A stretch of 64,000 nucleotides of DNA from Uliginosibacterium flavum (GCF_040566545.1 NZ_JBEWZI010000019.1:8384-72383), one strand, 5' to 3'; shown: positions 15,935 to 25,021, counted from the first letter of the stretch. A program made the numbers and translations. Notes: a model not told the origin generated them from the sequence alone.

Positions 15935-16594
15935 ATGCCACGCCTGATGACGAAAGCGGAAGTCCGCGAAGCCTTCCGGCGCTGGCAAGCGGCCAATCCA
16001 GCCCCGGTCACCGAGCTGGAATACGCCACACCCTTCCAGCTGCTGGTGGCCGTGGTGCTGTCGGCGCAGGCCACCGACAAGGGCGTGAATCTGGCCACGC
16101 GCAGCCTCTTCCCGGCCGCCCCAACGCCCGAAGCGATGGCTACGCTGGGCGAAGCCGGCATCAGTGACTACATCAAGACCATCGGCCTGTTCCGCAACAA
16201 GGCCAAAAACGTGGCGCAGCTCAGCCGTCAATTACTGGAGCGCCATGCGGGCGAAGTCCCACGCTCGCGTGAAGCGCTGGAAGCGCTGCCCGGCGTGGGC
16301 CGCAAGACCGCCAACGTCGTGCTCAACGCCCTGTGGCGCGAGCCGGTGATGGCCGTGGATACACACATTTTCCGCGTGGGTAACCGCATGGGTCTGGCCC
16401 CCGGCAAGGATGTGCGCGCCGTTGAAGACGCGCTGATGCGCCGCATCCCCAAGGACTATCTGGTCGATGCCCACCACTGGCTGATCTTGCACGGCCGCTA
16501 CATATGCACCGCACGCAGCCCGAAATGCGGGCAATGCAGCGTTCGCGACCTGTGTCAAAGTACTGACAAAACCGATCACCCGACTCAGTCCTGA
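15935..16594 (+). CDS. nth: Endonuclease III (DNA glycosylase/AP lyase)
   Basis: About 219 residues. This base-excision repair enzyme removes oxidised pyrimidines and nicks AP sites. The helix-hairpin-helix EALPGVGRKTANVV with its catalytic lysine and the AVDTHIFRV segment with the catalytic aspartate are present. The C-terminal 4Fe-4S ligands follow the C-x6-C-x2-C-x5-C pattern (CTARSPKCGQCSVRDLC). Starts at 15923 (GTG), 15935 or 15947 (ATG) are possible; alignment with the family favours one of the two ATGs. In many bacteria nth follows the rnf operon, as here. Confidence 0.96.
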   Translation: MPRLMTKAEVREAFRRWQAANPAPVTELEYATPFQLLVAVVLSAQATDKGVNLATRSLFPAAPTPEAMATLGEAGISDYIKTIGLFRNKAKNVAQLSRQLLERHAGEVPRSREALEALPGVGRKTANVVLNALWREPVMAVDTHIFRVGNRMGLAPGKDVRAVEDALMRRIPKDYLVDAHHWLILHGRYICTARSPKCGQCSVRDLCQSTDKTDHPTQS

Positions 16595-16599
16595 AAATC

Positions 16600-17037
16600 A
16601 TGTTCAACCCCACCCGCGATCAAGCCCGTCTGTTTTTCATCGACAGCTGGCGCAAGCATCAGGCAAAAGAGAGCCTGACCGCGATGGAAGACATCGCCGC
16701 CGAATTGATCTTCCAGCACCCGGAATACCAGGCCTTGCTGGAAAATCCGGAAGCCGTGGACAAGGATTTCAGTCCCGAAGACGGGCAAGTGAATCCTTTC
16801 CTGCATCTGTCGCTGCATCTGGCGATTCATGAGCAGCTCTCGATCAATCAGCCGCCGGGCATCCGCGAAGCCTATGACGCCTGCCTGCGCCGCCACGGCG
16901 ACGATCGCCACGCGGCCCTGCACGACGTACTCGACGCGCTGGGCGAAACGATTTTCGCAGCGCAACGCAGCGGCCAGCCGATGGATGCGCTGGCTTATGT
17001 CGAAAACGTTAAACGACGGGGAAAAGGCGGGAATTAG
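16600..17037 (+). CDS. DUF1841 family protein
   Basis: A 145-residue soluble protein starting MFNPTRDQARLFFIDSWRKH and containing NPFLHLSLHLAIHEQLSINQP, features of the DUF1841 family. The conserved His-rich helix (HLSLHLAIHEQ) is suggestive of metal binding, but no function is established. It begins 5 nt after nth, so it is probably co-transcribed. Confidence 0.88.
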   Translation: MFNPTRDQARLFFIDSWRKHQAKESLTAMEDIAAELIFQHPEYQALLENPEAVDKDFSPEDGQVNPFLHLSLHLAIHEQLSINQPPGIREAYDACLRRHGDDRHAALHDVLDALGETIFAAQRSGQPMDALAYVENVKRRGKGGN

Positions 17038-17040
17038 GCG

Positions 17041-17154
17041 TTGGGAACTCGGGACTGGGAACTGGGGACTGGGTAAAATCAAACCCGCCCCCACCCCGGG
17101 TACCCAGTTCCCAGTCCCGAGTTCCCGATTCCAGTCCCCAGTCCCCAGTCCCCA
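17041..17154. repeat. Inverted array of 7-nt units (ACTGGGA type)
   Basis: The left arm at 17047-17074 reads ACTCGGG, ACTGGGA, ACTGGGG, ACTGGGT in 7-nt register. The right arm from 17101 is the reverse complement with a different copy number (ACCCAGT, TCCCAGT, CCCGAGT, TCCCGAT, then CCCCAGT units; one unit is 6 nt). The loop is about 26 nt. It fills the whole gap between the DUF1841 gene and the HAD gene. Confidence 0.85.
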
Positions 17155-17156
17155 AA

Positions 17157-17762
17157 ATGATAGACACCATCATCTTCGATCTCGGTAACGTCCTGATTCC
17201 CTGGGAGCCGCGCTGGCTGTTCCGCAAGCTGCTGGCAGACGAGGCGCAAGTCGAGCATTTCCTGCAGGAAGTCGATTTCAATGCGTGGAACGCGGCGCAT
17301 GATGCTGGCCAGCCTTTTGCCGTTGGCATCGCTTCGCATGGCGCGAAACACCCGCAGCATCGCCATCTGCTCGAAGCCTATTTCGAGCGCTGGGAGGAGT
17401 CGGTCGCGGCGCCCTTCGATGAATCCGTAGCGCTGCTGCACGAACTGAAAGCGGCCGGCTTTCGTCTGCTCGCGCTGACCAATTTCTCGACCGAAACCTT
17501 CCCACGCGCGCAGCGTCTGTACAGTTTCCTGCAGGAATTCGAAGGTGTCGTGGTCTCGGGTGAAGAAGGGCTGATCAAGCCGGATCCGGCCATCTATGAA
17601 TTGTTGCTCGAGCGCTATGGCGTAGAACCCACGCGCGCCGTGTTCATCGACGACAGCGCCGCGAACGTTGCCACGGCGCGCCAGTTGGGCATGCATGCCA
17701 TTCACTTCACCGGACCCGAAATGTTGCGCGGCAGCCTGCGCGCACTGAATCTACCCGTCTGA
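17157..17762 (+). CDS. HAD-family hydrolase, YihX-like
   Basis: A 201-residue haloacid dehalogenase-like phosphatase (subfamily IA). Motif I is FDLGNVLIPW, with the nucleophile Asp in DLG as in YihX. Motif II is LLALTNFS, motif III the lysine of LIKPDPAIYE, and motif IV VFIDDSAANV. E. coli YihX dephosphorylates alpha-glucose-1-phosphate, but substrates in this group vary widely. The repeat array immediately upstream leaves almost no room for a normal ribosome-binding site. Confidence 0.88.
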   Translation: MIDTIIFDLGNVLIPWEPRWLFRKLLADEAQVEHFLQEVDFNAWNAAHDAGQPFAVGIASHGAKHPQHRHLLEAYFERWEESVAAPFDESVALLHELKAAGFRLLALTNFSTETFPRAQRLYSFLQEFEGVVVSGEEGLIKPDPAIYELLLERYGVEPTRAVFIDDSAANVATARQLGMHAIHFTGPEMLRGSLRALNLPV

Positions 17763-17770
17763 CAGTACGT

Positions 17771-17843
17771 GCCTGAAGAGCCGCCCTGCGCCTGCCTCTG
17801 CAGGCAGGCATACTGAAGAATCAAGCCCGGGGCTGCTCTTCAG
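17771..17843. repeat. TGNAGAGCC-type palindrome between convergent genes
   Basis: CTGAAGAGC (17773-17781) pairs perfectly with GCTCTTCAG (17835-17843). Inside, GCCTGC-CTCT-GCAGGC makes a second hairpin. It lies between the ends of two convergent genes and may serve as a two-way terminator. Confidence 0.65.
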
Positions 17844-17862
17844 CATGCTCGCACAAAACATC

Positions 17863-18705
17863 CTACAAGCTAGCTCGCCCGCCGCGCTTGGCCTGCTCGT
17901 ACAGCGGCATCACGATATCGCCGTAGTGCTGCAAATCCTGTTGCCGGTCTGCGCTGGCCGGGTGGGTCGACAGCCATTTCGGTGGCGCTCCCTCGTTGGC
18001 CTTGCCCATCTTCTGCCACAGCGACACCGCCGCACGCGGGTTGTAGCCGGCGCGGGCGGCGAGTTCGATACCGATGCGATCTGCTTCGGTTTCGTGTTCG
18101 CGAGAATTGGGTAGCTCAAACGTCACGTTGTAGACCATCCCGGCCAGATCCATCTGGCCTTGGTCTGCCCCCAGCACCAGACCGACGATGGACAAACCCA
18201 GCCCGGCGTTCACTGACTTGGAGGCGCGCTCCCAGGCATGTTCGCGCAAGGCATGAGCGATCTCATGGCCCATCACCTGGGCGAGCTCGTCATCCGTCGC
18301 CTGGAGTTGTTCGATCAGCCCGGTATAAACCGCGATCTTGCCGCCGGGCATGCACCAGGCATTCAGCTCCTTCGAGCTGATCACATTCACTTCCCACTTC
18401 CAGTTCACCGCTTCCGGGCGAAAAACCGAGATCTGCGGAATCAGACGATTGGCGATCCGGCGTACCCGCTCCACATCTTCCGCATCCTTGTTCAAGGCCT
18501 GTTTTTTCTGCGCTTCGCCCAGCAGCTGCTGGTACTGCAACGCGGCTTGCTGATTGAGCTGGGCGCTATTGATCAGCGGCGAAACATGTTGCGGGCGTGA
18601 CACGCCCACCATGCCCGGCTGGGTTGTCTGCACGGTCTGACATCCCACCACGGCGGCGCAGGCCAATACGATGGCCCAGGACCAGGGGCCAATATTCTTA
18701 CGCAT
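17863..18705 (-). CDS. M48-family metalloprotease lipoprotein
   Basis: A 280-residue protein with a lipoprotein signal (hydrophobic segment, then AVVGC lipobox). The protease domain has the zinc motif HEIAHALREH with the downstream glutamate in EHETEADRIG, as in the LoiP/BepA group that handles outer-membrane quality control. WLSTHPASADR is another family feature. The start at 18705, preceded by GGAGAAGAG, overlaps the end of the upstream MFS gene, so the two are coupled. Predicted location is the periplasmic face of the outer membrane. Confidence 0.9.
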   Translation of the reverse strand: MRKNIGPWSWAIVLACAAVVGCQTVQTTQPGMVGVSRPQHVSPLINSAQLNQQAALQYQQLLGEAQKKQALNKDAEDVERVRRIANRLIPQISVFRPEAVNWKWEVNVISSKELNAWCMPGGKIAVYTGLIEQLQATDDELAQVMGHEIAHALREHAWERASKSVNAGLGLSIVGLVLGADQGQMDLAGMVYNVTFELPNSREHETEADRIGIELAARAGYNPRAAVSLWQKMGKANEGAPPKWLSTHPASADRQQDLQHYGDIVMPLYEQAKRGGRASL

Positions 18706-19861
18706 GATGCTCTTCTCCATTTTCAGGCCAGGCGCTCCGGCTCAGCCATAACACACCGAAACCGATCAAGGCGAAACCGGCACTGGCGGTATAGGTCCAG
18801 CCTGCGCCCACACCATCCCACAGCCAGCCGCTGGCCAGGCTGCCGATGATGCCGCCCGCCCCGAAGGAAATGCTGCCATACAAAGCCTGCCCCTGTGCCT
18901 GATGCTGACCACCGAACCAGTGGCTGATCGCCGACACGGCCGCGATGTGATTCACGCCGAAAGTAATGCCGTGCATCAATTGCGCCAGTAGCACGACGAC
19001 AATCACGTCCACGCACCAGCCAATCAACAGGAAACGCAAAATCGCACAGCCCAAAGCGAAGAGCAGCAAGGCCTTGATCGAGAAACGCTGCATCAGGCGC
19101 GGTGCCCACATAAAGATGAGGATCTCCGCCAGCACACCGAGCGTCCACAACAGCCCGACAACGCTCTTGCTGTAGCCAGCGGCGACCAGATGGATGGAGT
19201 AGAAAACATTCAGCGCACCATGCGCCGAGGTCATCAGCATGCAGGAGGCCAGCAATGCGAGGACCTCTGGTCGACGCACGATGGGCCACAGCCCGCCCTT
19301 CACGCGCTCGGCATCACAGTGTGGCGCCTCCGGCACCCACAATGACGAAATCACAATCGCCAACAGCATCGCCACTCCGCCATACACGACCCAGTCAATG
19401 CTCGCGCGCTCCAGCCACCAGCCCATGCCGAGCACCGTGACCACAAACCCGAATGAACCCCAGGCGCGGATCGCGCCGTAGCCGGGCCGCCCATTCAGAT
19501 GATTGAAAGTGGTGGCCTCGGCGAGCGGGCTCTGCGCCGTCCAGAAAAAGCCCATCACCGCCAGCGAAGCGGCAATTCCCCAGAAGCCCGTCGACCACGC
19601 AATGCCCATGAAGCCCAGCAGGGAAATCAGTGCCGCCACGCGCAGCACCGGCATGCGCCGCCCCAATCGATCCGCCAGCCAGCCCCACAGATTCGGCGCG
19701 AGCAGACGCATCCACTGCATCACCGCCAGCAAGAAGCCGATCTGCGCTGCGGCAAAGCCACGGCTCTGCAGATACAGAGCGAAATACGGCATGAAGATAC
19801 CGATGAAGGCAAAGTAAAAAAAGTAGTACGCGGAGAGGCGGCGGAAGGGCACAGAAGGCAT
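18698..19861 (-). CDS. MFS transporter, HcaT/PPP-transporter-like
   Basis: About 387 residues and 12 predicted helices. RRLSAYYFFYFAFIGIFMPYFALYLQSRGF at the N-terminus and GWLADRLGRR in the 2-3 loop are typical of the MFS_1-like group around E. coli HcaT (phenylpropionate) and LacY. The actual substrate is unknown. The ATG at 19861 is preferred to the in-frame codon 36 nt upstream because it places the first helix normally. The end overlaps the M48 lipoprotein gene. Confidence 0.85.
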   Translation of the reverse strand: MPSVPFRRLSAYYFFYFAFIGIFMPYFALYLQSRGFAAAQIGFLLAVMQWMRLLAPNLWGWLADRLGRRMPVLRVAALISLLGFMGIAWSTGFWGIAASLAVMGFFWTAQSPLAEATTFNHLNGRPGYGAIRAWGSFGFVVTVLGMGWWLERASIDWVVYGGVAMLLAIVISSLWVPEAPHCDAERVKGGLWPIVRRPEVLALLASCMLMTSAHGALNVFYSIHLVAAGYSKSVVGLLWTLGVLAEILIFMWAPRLMQRFSIKALLLFALGCAILRFLLIGWCVDVIVVVLLAQLMHGITFGVNHIAAVSAISHWFGGQHQAQGQALYGSISFGAGGIIGSLASGWLWDGVGAGWTYTASAGFALIGFGVLWLSRSAWPENGEEHHA

Positions 19862-20045
19862 CCCGTTATTAGACCAGATAGCGACCGCCCAGCCCATGCC
19901 CGCAGAGCCCCTGTGCGCCTATCTGTGCGAGCAGGCGTGCTGCAGATCCTTGCCACGTGCGGGTCTTGAAGCAGATGCACGGCGCGCCTGGCAACACGCG
20001 AATCCACTACCATCCCGTTACCGTGTCGCGCGAAATTCTCCTCCC

Positions 20046-21494
20046 ATGCAAGCTCTGCGTCGCATCCTCCTGTCTGCAGCCCTGCTCTGCGCACCCCTGA
20101 CATCCGCGCAATCCCAATCTGAGCCGGTTGCCCCGCCGTCCGTCTGCGATTACTGCAAGGAAAAACTCCTGACGCTGGATACGCTGCGCCAGGCTCTGCC
20201 CGCCGACTGGCTGCTGCAGACCGAACGTGAACCCGTCTTCGGCGGCGAGCTGCTGGTCGTTCAGGCCGGTCTGCAAAACCCGCAAACGCTGGTTCTGGTG
20301 CATGGCCTCGGCCAGAACGGTTTCACCGACTGGGTCAGCGTGATGCCGCAACTGGCACAGCGCTACCACGTCATCAGCTTCGACTTCCCGGGCTTTGGCT
20401 ACTCCAGCAGCCCGAACGGCAAGTATTCGCCGCGCAACTACGCCCGCGTGCTGAATGGCGTACTCTCCCGCCACGCCAAGGGACGCGCCATCGTCGTCGG
20501 CCATTCGCTGGGCGGTGCGGTGTCGCTGCGCTTTGCCAGCGAATATCCGGCGCAGCTCGACAAGCTGATCCTTGTCGATGCCGCAGGCATCCTGCAGCGC
20601 ACCGCCTTCGTCAAGCACAGTGCGCGCGTGCCGCTGGGTGTCGAGCAAATGCCCGGTTTTCTGAAAAATACAATCGCGCGCATTCAGGATTTCGGCAACT
20701 CCGCCGTCGAAAAAATCGCCAGTTTTCCCGATCCGACGCGCCTCCTCGGTGCCAGCGAAACCCTGTGGGGTGGGGTGATGGCCAATCGCAGCAACGCCAA
20801 TGCGGCGATGGCGCTGGTCGAGGAAGACTTCAGCGCGGACATTCCGAAACTGCAAACGCCCACCTGGATCATCTGGGGCGAGGCCGACACTGTTGCCCCG
20901 CTGCGTACCGGCCAGACGCTGGCGCGGCGCCTGCCACTGTCGCAATTGCTGACAATGCCAGGCGTGGGTCACACGCCGATGGAGCGAGCCACCGCGCAGA
21001 TGCTCTACCCGCAACTGCTACGCGCGCTGAACAACCAGCCCGTAACCGCCGCTCGACCAGAAGCGCCCAGCGGCGCCTTGACCGACCTGCACTGCCGAGG
21101 GGAAACAGATCGGCTCTACAGCGGCCATTTCCGCGAAGTCATCATCGAGGGCTGCACTGCGGTCAAATTGCAGAATGTCAGCGCCGAGCGCATCGTGATT
21201 CGTGACGCCATCGTGCAGATGCTCAACGTGCAGGTGCGCGCCAAGGGCACGGCGCTGGAAGTGGTCAACTCGGAACTGATTGCCACTGCCGGAGAGTTCA
21301 ACGGCGACATTGCCATCCGCGCCGACAAAGCCCGCGTCGATCTGGCCGGCATCAAACTTGAGGCCCGCCGCACCGCGATCGAGGTGCAAGGCTTCTCGCG
21401 CCTGATCGGCTCGGTCAACGAAATCCGCAGCCCGGCTTACACCGGCCCTTGGCAAGGCAGCGAGGAAATCGAAATGGGCGTGCTGGCGCCCTAG
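20046..21494 (+). CDS. Exported alpha/beta hydrolase with extra C-terminal beta-rich domain
   Basis: A 482-residue protein. A signal peptide covers about residues 1-22 (cleavage after TSAQS-like residues). The alpha/beta-hydrolase core (about 70-335) has LVHGLGQNGFTDW as oxyanion region and VVGHSLGGAVS with the nucleophilic serine; WGEADTVAP and GVGHTPMERA fit the Asp and His of the triad. Residues 350-482 form a separate domain of short alternating strands (IIEGCTAVKLQNVSAERIVIRDA and so on) that resembles stacked beta-strand or beta-helix folds. Substrate unknown; a secreted or periplasmic esterase or lipase is likely. Confidence 0.85.
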   Translation: MQALRRILLSAALLCAPLTSAQSQSEPVAPPSVCDYCKEKLLTLDTLRQALPADWLLQTEREPVFGGELLVVQAGLQNPQTLVLVHGLGQNGFTDWVSVMPQLAQRYHVISFDFPGFGYSSSPNGKYSPRNYARVLNGVLSRHAKGRAIVVGHSLGGAVSLRFASEYPAQLDKLILVDAAGILQRTAFVKHSARVPLGVEQMPGFLKNTIARIQDFGNSAVEKIASFPDPTRLLGASETLWGGVMANRSNANAAMALVEEDFSADIPKLQTPTWIIWGEADTVAPLRTGQTLARRLPLSQLLTMPGVGHTPMERATAQMLYPQLLRALNNQPVTAARPEAPSGALTDLHCRGETDRLYSGHFREVIIEGCTAVKLQNVSAERIVIRDAIVQMLNVQVRAKGTALEVVNSELIATAGEFNGDIAIRADKARVDLAGIKLEARRTAIEVQGFSRLIGSVNEIRSPAYTGPWQGSEEIEMGVLAP

Positions 21495-21571
21495 CCTGAA
21501 GAGCCGCCCCCAACGGCGATCTACAAGCAACCTGTCCGCAACGCTTTACAAACAGCCACTCTCCAGACTGC

Positions 21572-21610
21572 ATGCCTGCAGAAGTCCGTCCCACGCGACT
21601 CTGCAGGCAT
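21572..21610. terminator. Perfect 11-bp hairpin between convergent genes
   Basis: ATGCCTGCAGA (21572-21582) and TCTGCAGGCAT (21600-21610) pair without mismatch around a 17-nt loop. It lies between the ends of the hydrolase and the LEA-type gene. There is no T-run, so it may be a repeat-derived, two-way terminator. It belongs to the TGNAGAG palindrome family; another family copy begins at 21496. Confidence 0.55.
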
Positions 21611-21612
21611 CC

Positions 21613-22080
21613 TCAAAAACGCGCGCCCAAACCCTGCAGCTTGCTGAGATCCAGCGCACCGGGCTGATCAAAAGGTGCGCGCCCATAGCCGCTGATTTGG
21701 GCTTCACCTTTTATGCGGTAGTGCAGTTTGCCATCGGCGGCGGTGAGTTCCTGCAAACGATTGAGCAAACCGAGCAAATGCGCCCTGGCATCCAGCTCGA
21801 CCAGCGCCTCACCCCGTGCGGGAATGCTGACGGCGGCCGGCGCCTGCCCGCTGGCAAACGTGCTCTCGCCCACCTGCAGATCAAATGTGACACTCTCGAC
21901 GGTGATCGCCATTGCGTTCGGATTCTTCACGCGCAATTGCAGCTTGATGCGCTGCTGCAGGATGTTGCCGCCGGTCAGCCGCACGTCCGCCAGACTCACC
22001 TCCGGCTTATGCCAGGTGACACAGGCCGCCAGCGAGATTGACACACCCAGCAGCAAGAAACGCTTGGTCACTTTACGCAT
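21613..22080 (-). CDS. LEA-14/WHy-domain lipoprotein
   Basis: A 155-residue protein. The signal peptide ends in a lipobox (SLAAC), so it is probably a lipoprotein. The rest is a single WHy/LEA type-2 beta-sandwich: IKLQLRVKNPNAMAITVESVTFDLQV in sequence, then an ARGEALVELDAR strand. In bacteria such proteins are linked to stress or desiccation, but no role is proven here. The start at 22080 gives a normal signal peptide; the further upstream codon would spoil it. Confidence 0.85.
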   Translation of the reverse strand: MRKVTKRFLLLGVSISLAACVTWHKPEVSLADVRLTGGNILQQRIKLQLRVKNPNAMAITVESVTFDLQVGESTFASGQAPAAVSIPARGEALVELDARAHLLGLLNRLQELTAADGKLHYRIKGEAQISGYGRAPFDQPGALDLSKLQGLGARF

Positions 22081-22151
22081 CGGCACACACATTCATCTTC
22101 AGTCCTTTTGGGCAATTTGGTTCAAACGCGGCGACAAGCGATAATCGCAGC

Positions 22152-23063
22152 ATGAATTACGCCTCAATCATCAAGGAAATCGGGCGCGGCACCAAGGGTG
22201 CTCGCGACATGTCACGCGAACAGGCACAGGAAGTGTTCGGTTTGATTCTGGACGGAAGAGTTCCGGACATCGAACTGGGCGCCATTCTGATTGCCCTGCG
22301 CATCAAAGGCGAGAGCCCGGATGAATTGCAGGGCTTCCTTGCCGCGCTGAATGAACGCACGCGTCAAGTAGAACTGCCACCCGGCCCGCGCTGCGTGCTG
22401 CTTCCCACCTATAACGGCGCGCGCAAACAACCCAACCTGATGCCGCTGGTCGCGCTGCTACTGGCGCGTGAAGGGGTGCCGGTGCTGATTCAGGGGCGGC
22501 ACGATTTCGACTCCCGCGTCAGCCCGTTTGACCTGCTCGCTGCGCTGGACATCCAGACAGAACGCAGCCTGCCGGATGCCTCCAGCACACTGGCAAATCG
22601 CCAGATCGCCTGCCTGCGCCTGGACATGCTGGCGCGCGGCCTGGACTGGCTGCTTGGCCTGCGCCTGACGCTGGGCGTACGCAACAGCGGCCATACCTTG
22701 GCCAAGCTGCTCGATCCCTGTCGCGGCCGCAGCGTACGCGTGGTGGCGGTCACCCACCCGCCCTATCTCGACTCCATGCAAGCCCTGCTCGAAGCCGACA
22801 AAGCCACCGCGCTGCTGATGCGCGGCACGGAAGGCGAAGCCTTTGCCGCACCAAAGCGGCGGCCGCGTCTGCTGGGATTCTCGAATGGCGTGGCGGCAGA
22901 ACTGTTTTCTGCCGCTGAGTTTGGTGGCGAAGAAATCGCTGGTGAGACCTGTACGATCCCCGAAAACACCGATCTGATCCGGCGCATGCTGGCAGGTCAG
23001 ACGCCGACCCCGCAGCCTATCCTTGATCAGGTTACCGCCCTGGCACAGCTGGCGCGCGCCTGA
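22152..23063 (+). CDS. ybiB: YbiB-family protein (anthranilate phosphoribosyltransferase-like)
   Basis: A 303-residue protein with the TrpD-like fold: N-terminal helical domain (YASIIKEIGRGTKGARDMSREQAQEVFGLIL in sequence) and a larger alpha/beta domain (LPTYNGARKQPNLMPLVALLLAREGVPVLIQG). E. coli YbiB binds nucleic acids rather than acting in tryptophan synthesis and is linked to the SOS response. The typical GTGSD ribose-binding loop of TrpD is not obvious, in agreement with YbiB. The ATG at 22152 fits the family; the open frame extends upstream without support. Confidence 0.88.
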   Translation: MNYASIIKEIGRGTKGARDMSREQAQEVFGLILDGRVPDIELGAILIALRIKGESPDELQGFLAALNERTRQVELPPGPRCVLLPTYNGARKQPNLMPLVALLLAREGVPVLIQGRHDFDSRVSPFDLLAALDIQTERSLPDASSTLANRQIACLRLDMLARGLDWLLGLRLTLGVRNSGHTLAKLLDPCRGRSVRVVAVTHPPYLDSMQALLEADKATALLMRGTEGEAFAAPKRRPRLLGFSNGVAAELFSAAEFGGEEIAGETCTIPENTDLIRRMLAGQTPTPQPILDQVTALAQLARA

Positions 23064-23107
23064 CAAACAAGAGCCCGCCGGTTTGCACCAGGCGGGCTCT
23101 TTGTTTC
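23064..23107. terminator. Bidirectional Rho-independent terminator (ybiB / ppa)
   Basis: AACAAGAGCCCGCC and GGCGGGCTCTTTGTT make a long perfect stem with an 11-nt loop. T-runs or A-runs flank both sides, so it can stop transcripts from both convergent genes. Confidence 0.92.
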
Positions 23108-23121
23108 CGATTCAATCCAGC

Positions 23122-23667
23122 TCAGTCCGTCGAAGCGCCAGCCTTGGCGTTGAAGGCCGCCACGCCGGAATAAATTTCCTGGCGCGCTGCATCGGGGCCG
23201 TCCCAACCCTGCACCTTGACCCACTTACCCGGCTCCAGATCCTTGTAGTGCTGGAAGAAATGCTCGATCTGACGCAGCAACAGGTACGGCAGATCCTGAT
23301 AAGTACGGATATTGTCGTACAAGGAAGTAATCTTCGGCACCGGCACAGCCAGCACTTTGGCGTCTTCACCCGCCTCGTCCGTCATGCGCAGCACACCCAC
23401 CGGCCGGCAGCGAATCACGACGCCCGGGATCAAGGAAAACGGCGCCATCACCAGCACATCCACCGGATCACCATCCCCCGAAATGGAACGCGGCACGTAA
23501 CCGTAGTTGCAGGGATAGGACATCGAAGTGCCCATGAAGCGGTCAACAAACACCGCACCGGTATCCTTGTCGATCTCGTACTTGATCGGGTCTGCGTGCG
23601 AAGGAATCTCGATGATGACGTTGACGTCATCGGGCACATTGCCCGGCAAGACGTTGTTGAAACCCAT
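23122..23667 (-). CDS. ppa: Inorganic pyrophosphatase, family I
   Basis: A 181-residue cytoplasmic enzyme that hydrolyses pyrophosphate to phosphate. Active-site segments: IPSHADPIKYEIDKDTG, SYPCNYGYVPRSISGDGDPVDVLV (the DGDPVD metal signature) and DEAGEDAKVLAVP. Length is normal. Confidence 0.97.
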   Translation of the reverse strand: MGFNNVLPGNVPDDVNVIIEIPSHADPIKYEIDKDTGAVFVDRFMGTSMSYPCNYGYVPRSISGDGDPVDVLVMAPFSLIPGVVIRCRPVGVLRMTDEAGEDAKVLAVPVPKITSLYDNIRTYQDLPYLLLRQIEHFFQHYKDLEPGKWVKVQGWDGPDAARQEIYSGVAAFNAKAGASTD

Positions 23668-23806
23668 GAAAAAGCCCTCGTTGGTTGGGTGTGGAGGCCG
23701 TTTTTATTGTGACGACGGCTCAGGCGGAAGCCATTCTCTGTCTTTTTTCATGCTTTGGGTATCGGTGAAACTACGAACCCGCCCAAATAGCCGGCCTGAC
23801 CCAAAA

Positions 23807-24232
23807 TCACTTCACCAATGTCACCGGCTTGTGCGCCAGCGCCACCACCCGCGCCGCCACAGAGCCCAGCAAGGCCTGGGTTACCGAACCGCGCCCATGA
23901 GTCCCCATCCACACCGCATCACATTCCAGATCCTTGGCGGCATGAGCAATCGTCTCACCTGGCGAACCTACGCGCACATGCGTCTGCACACCCAGTCCGG
24001 CCTGCTTGAGGCGTTCTGCGACCGGCAGCACCACGGCCTGCCCTTCCTCATGGTAATAGGCATCAACAATCTCACGCGCCACATGCTTGGTCGCAAACCC
24101 TATTGGAATGGGCAAATGAACATAGAGCACATGGATCTGCGGCATCTCGCGCAAACGTGCCGCAAAAACCAGCAAGGCATCCACCGCCCGGGTGGAAAAT
24201 TCGGAACCATCAACGGCCAGCAAAATGTTCAT
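23807..24232 (-). CDS. Universal stress protein, UspA family
   Basis: A 141-residue single Usp domain: MNILLAVDGSEFSTRAVDALL at the N-terminus and DAVWMGTHGRGSVTQALLGSVAARVVALAHKPV at the end. The G-x-x-G-x9-G(S) ATP-binding pattern is present as GTHGRGSVTQALLGS. Such genes near hemN/fnr often respond to oxygen limitation; no FNR box was seen directly upstream. Confidence 0.9.
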   Translation of the reverse strand: MNILLAVDGSEFSTRAVDALLVFAARLREMPQIHVLYVHLPIPIGFATKHVAREIVDAYYHEEGQAVVLPVAERLKQAGLGVQTHVRVGSPGETIAHAAKDLECDAVWMGTHGRGSVTQALLGSVAARVVALAHKPVTLVK

Positions 24233-24258
24233 TTTGTTCTTTCGTCATGATTGAATTG

Positions 24259-24963
24259 CTAAACCGCACACACCACGCCTGCCCACAAGCGGCCACCCAG
24301 CTCAGGCGCACGAATCAGACCATAAACACCAAAAGCCAACACGATCAAACCCGCTACAAGCCTGAAAGAACGGCTGCGCACGACATTTCTGTAGCGCATC
24401 GCCAGCATGCCCGCCAGCAGCAGATTCGGTAAAGTTCCCGCCCCGAAAGCCAGCATCAGCCCGCCGCCGCGCAAAGCAGAGCCGCTGACCAGCGCAAGCG
24501 ATAAAACGCTGTAAGTCAGGCCGCAGGGCAAGAAGCCCCACAAAAACCCGACCGGTAGAGCCCCGCGCCAGTCCCGCACCGGCAACAAATGACGACTCAG
24601 TGGCTGGATACGCCGCCACAAGCCCTGCCCAAGGCGCTCGACGCCCACCAATACACGAGTGAAACCCATCAGATAAAAACCCATGCCTATCAGCATCAGG
24701 TTGGCCAGCACATACAACGCTAGTTGTATCGGCAGGAAGCGGTTGAACAACAAGCTGGCGGATCCCAATGCACCCACCGCCGCGCCAATGCAGGTATAGC
24801 TGCTGATCCGGCCCAGGTTGTAGGCCAGCTGTCGTGACCAGACTGAAGCTGTGCCAGGCTGCGGCCCCGACAAGGCGCTAACGATCCCGCCACACATGCC
24901 AATGCAGTGGGCGCCGCCCAGCAGACCAATCAGAAAAACAGCCCAGTATCCGGTTTCAGGCAC
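24259..24963 (-). CDS. SafE/UreH-type membrane protein near hemN-fnr
   Basis: A 234-residue protein with about six helices. The N-terminal LLGGAHCIGMCGGIVSAL motif (H and two Cys) and the GFLWGFLPCGLTYSVL segment characterise the TauE/SafE-like UreH_2 family. These genes commonly lie beside cytochrome cbb3, hemN and fnr genes and are thought to help metal supply or redox maturation of the oxidase, although they are often annotated as sulfite exporters. No cbb3 genes are in this window. Confidence 0.8.
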   Translation of the reverse strand: MPETGYWAVFLIGLLGGAHCIGMCGGIVSALSGPQPGTASVWSRQLAYNLGRISSYTCIGAAVGALGSASLLFNRFLPIQLALYVLANLMLIGMGFYLMGFTRVLVGVERLGQGLWRRIQPLSRHLLPVRDWRGALPVGFLWGFLPCGLTYSVLSLALVSGSALRGGGLMLAFGAGTLPNLLLAGMLAMRYRNVVRSRSFRLVAGLIVLAFGVYGLIRAPELGGRLWAGVVCAV

Positions 24964-25021
24964 GAGAAGCTTTCACAAGACGAGGAGCCGCATTCTAAGC
25001 CGGGATCAGCAGCTCACAGAC

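Noticed and set aside
24259..24963. True sulfite exporter
   Set aside because: The HCIGMCGG motif and the hemN/fnr neighbourhood fit the UreH_2-like group linked to oxidase maturation better.
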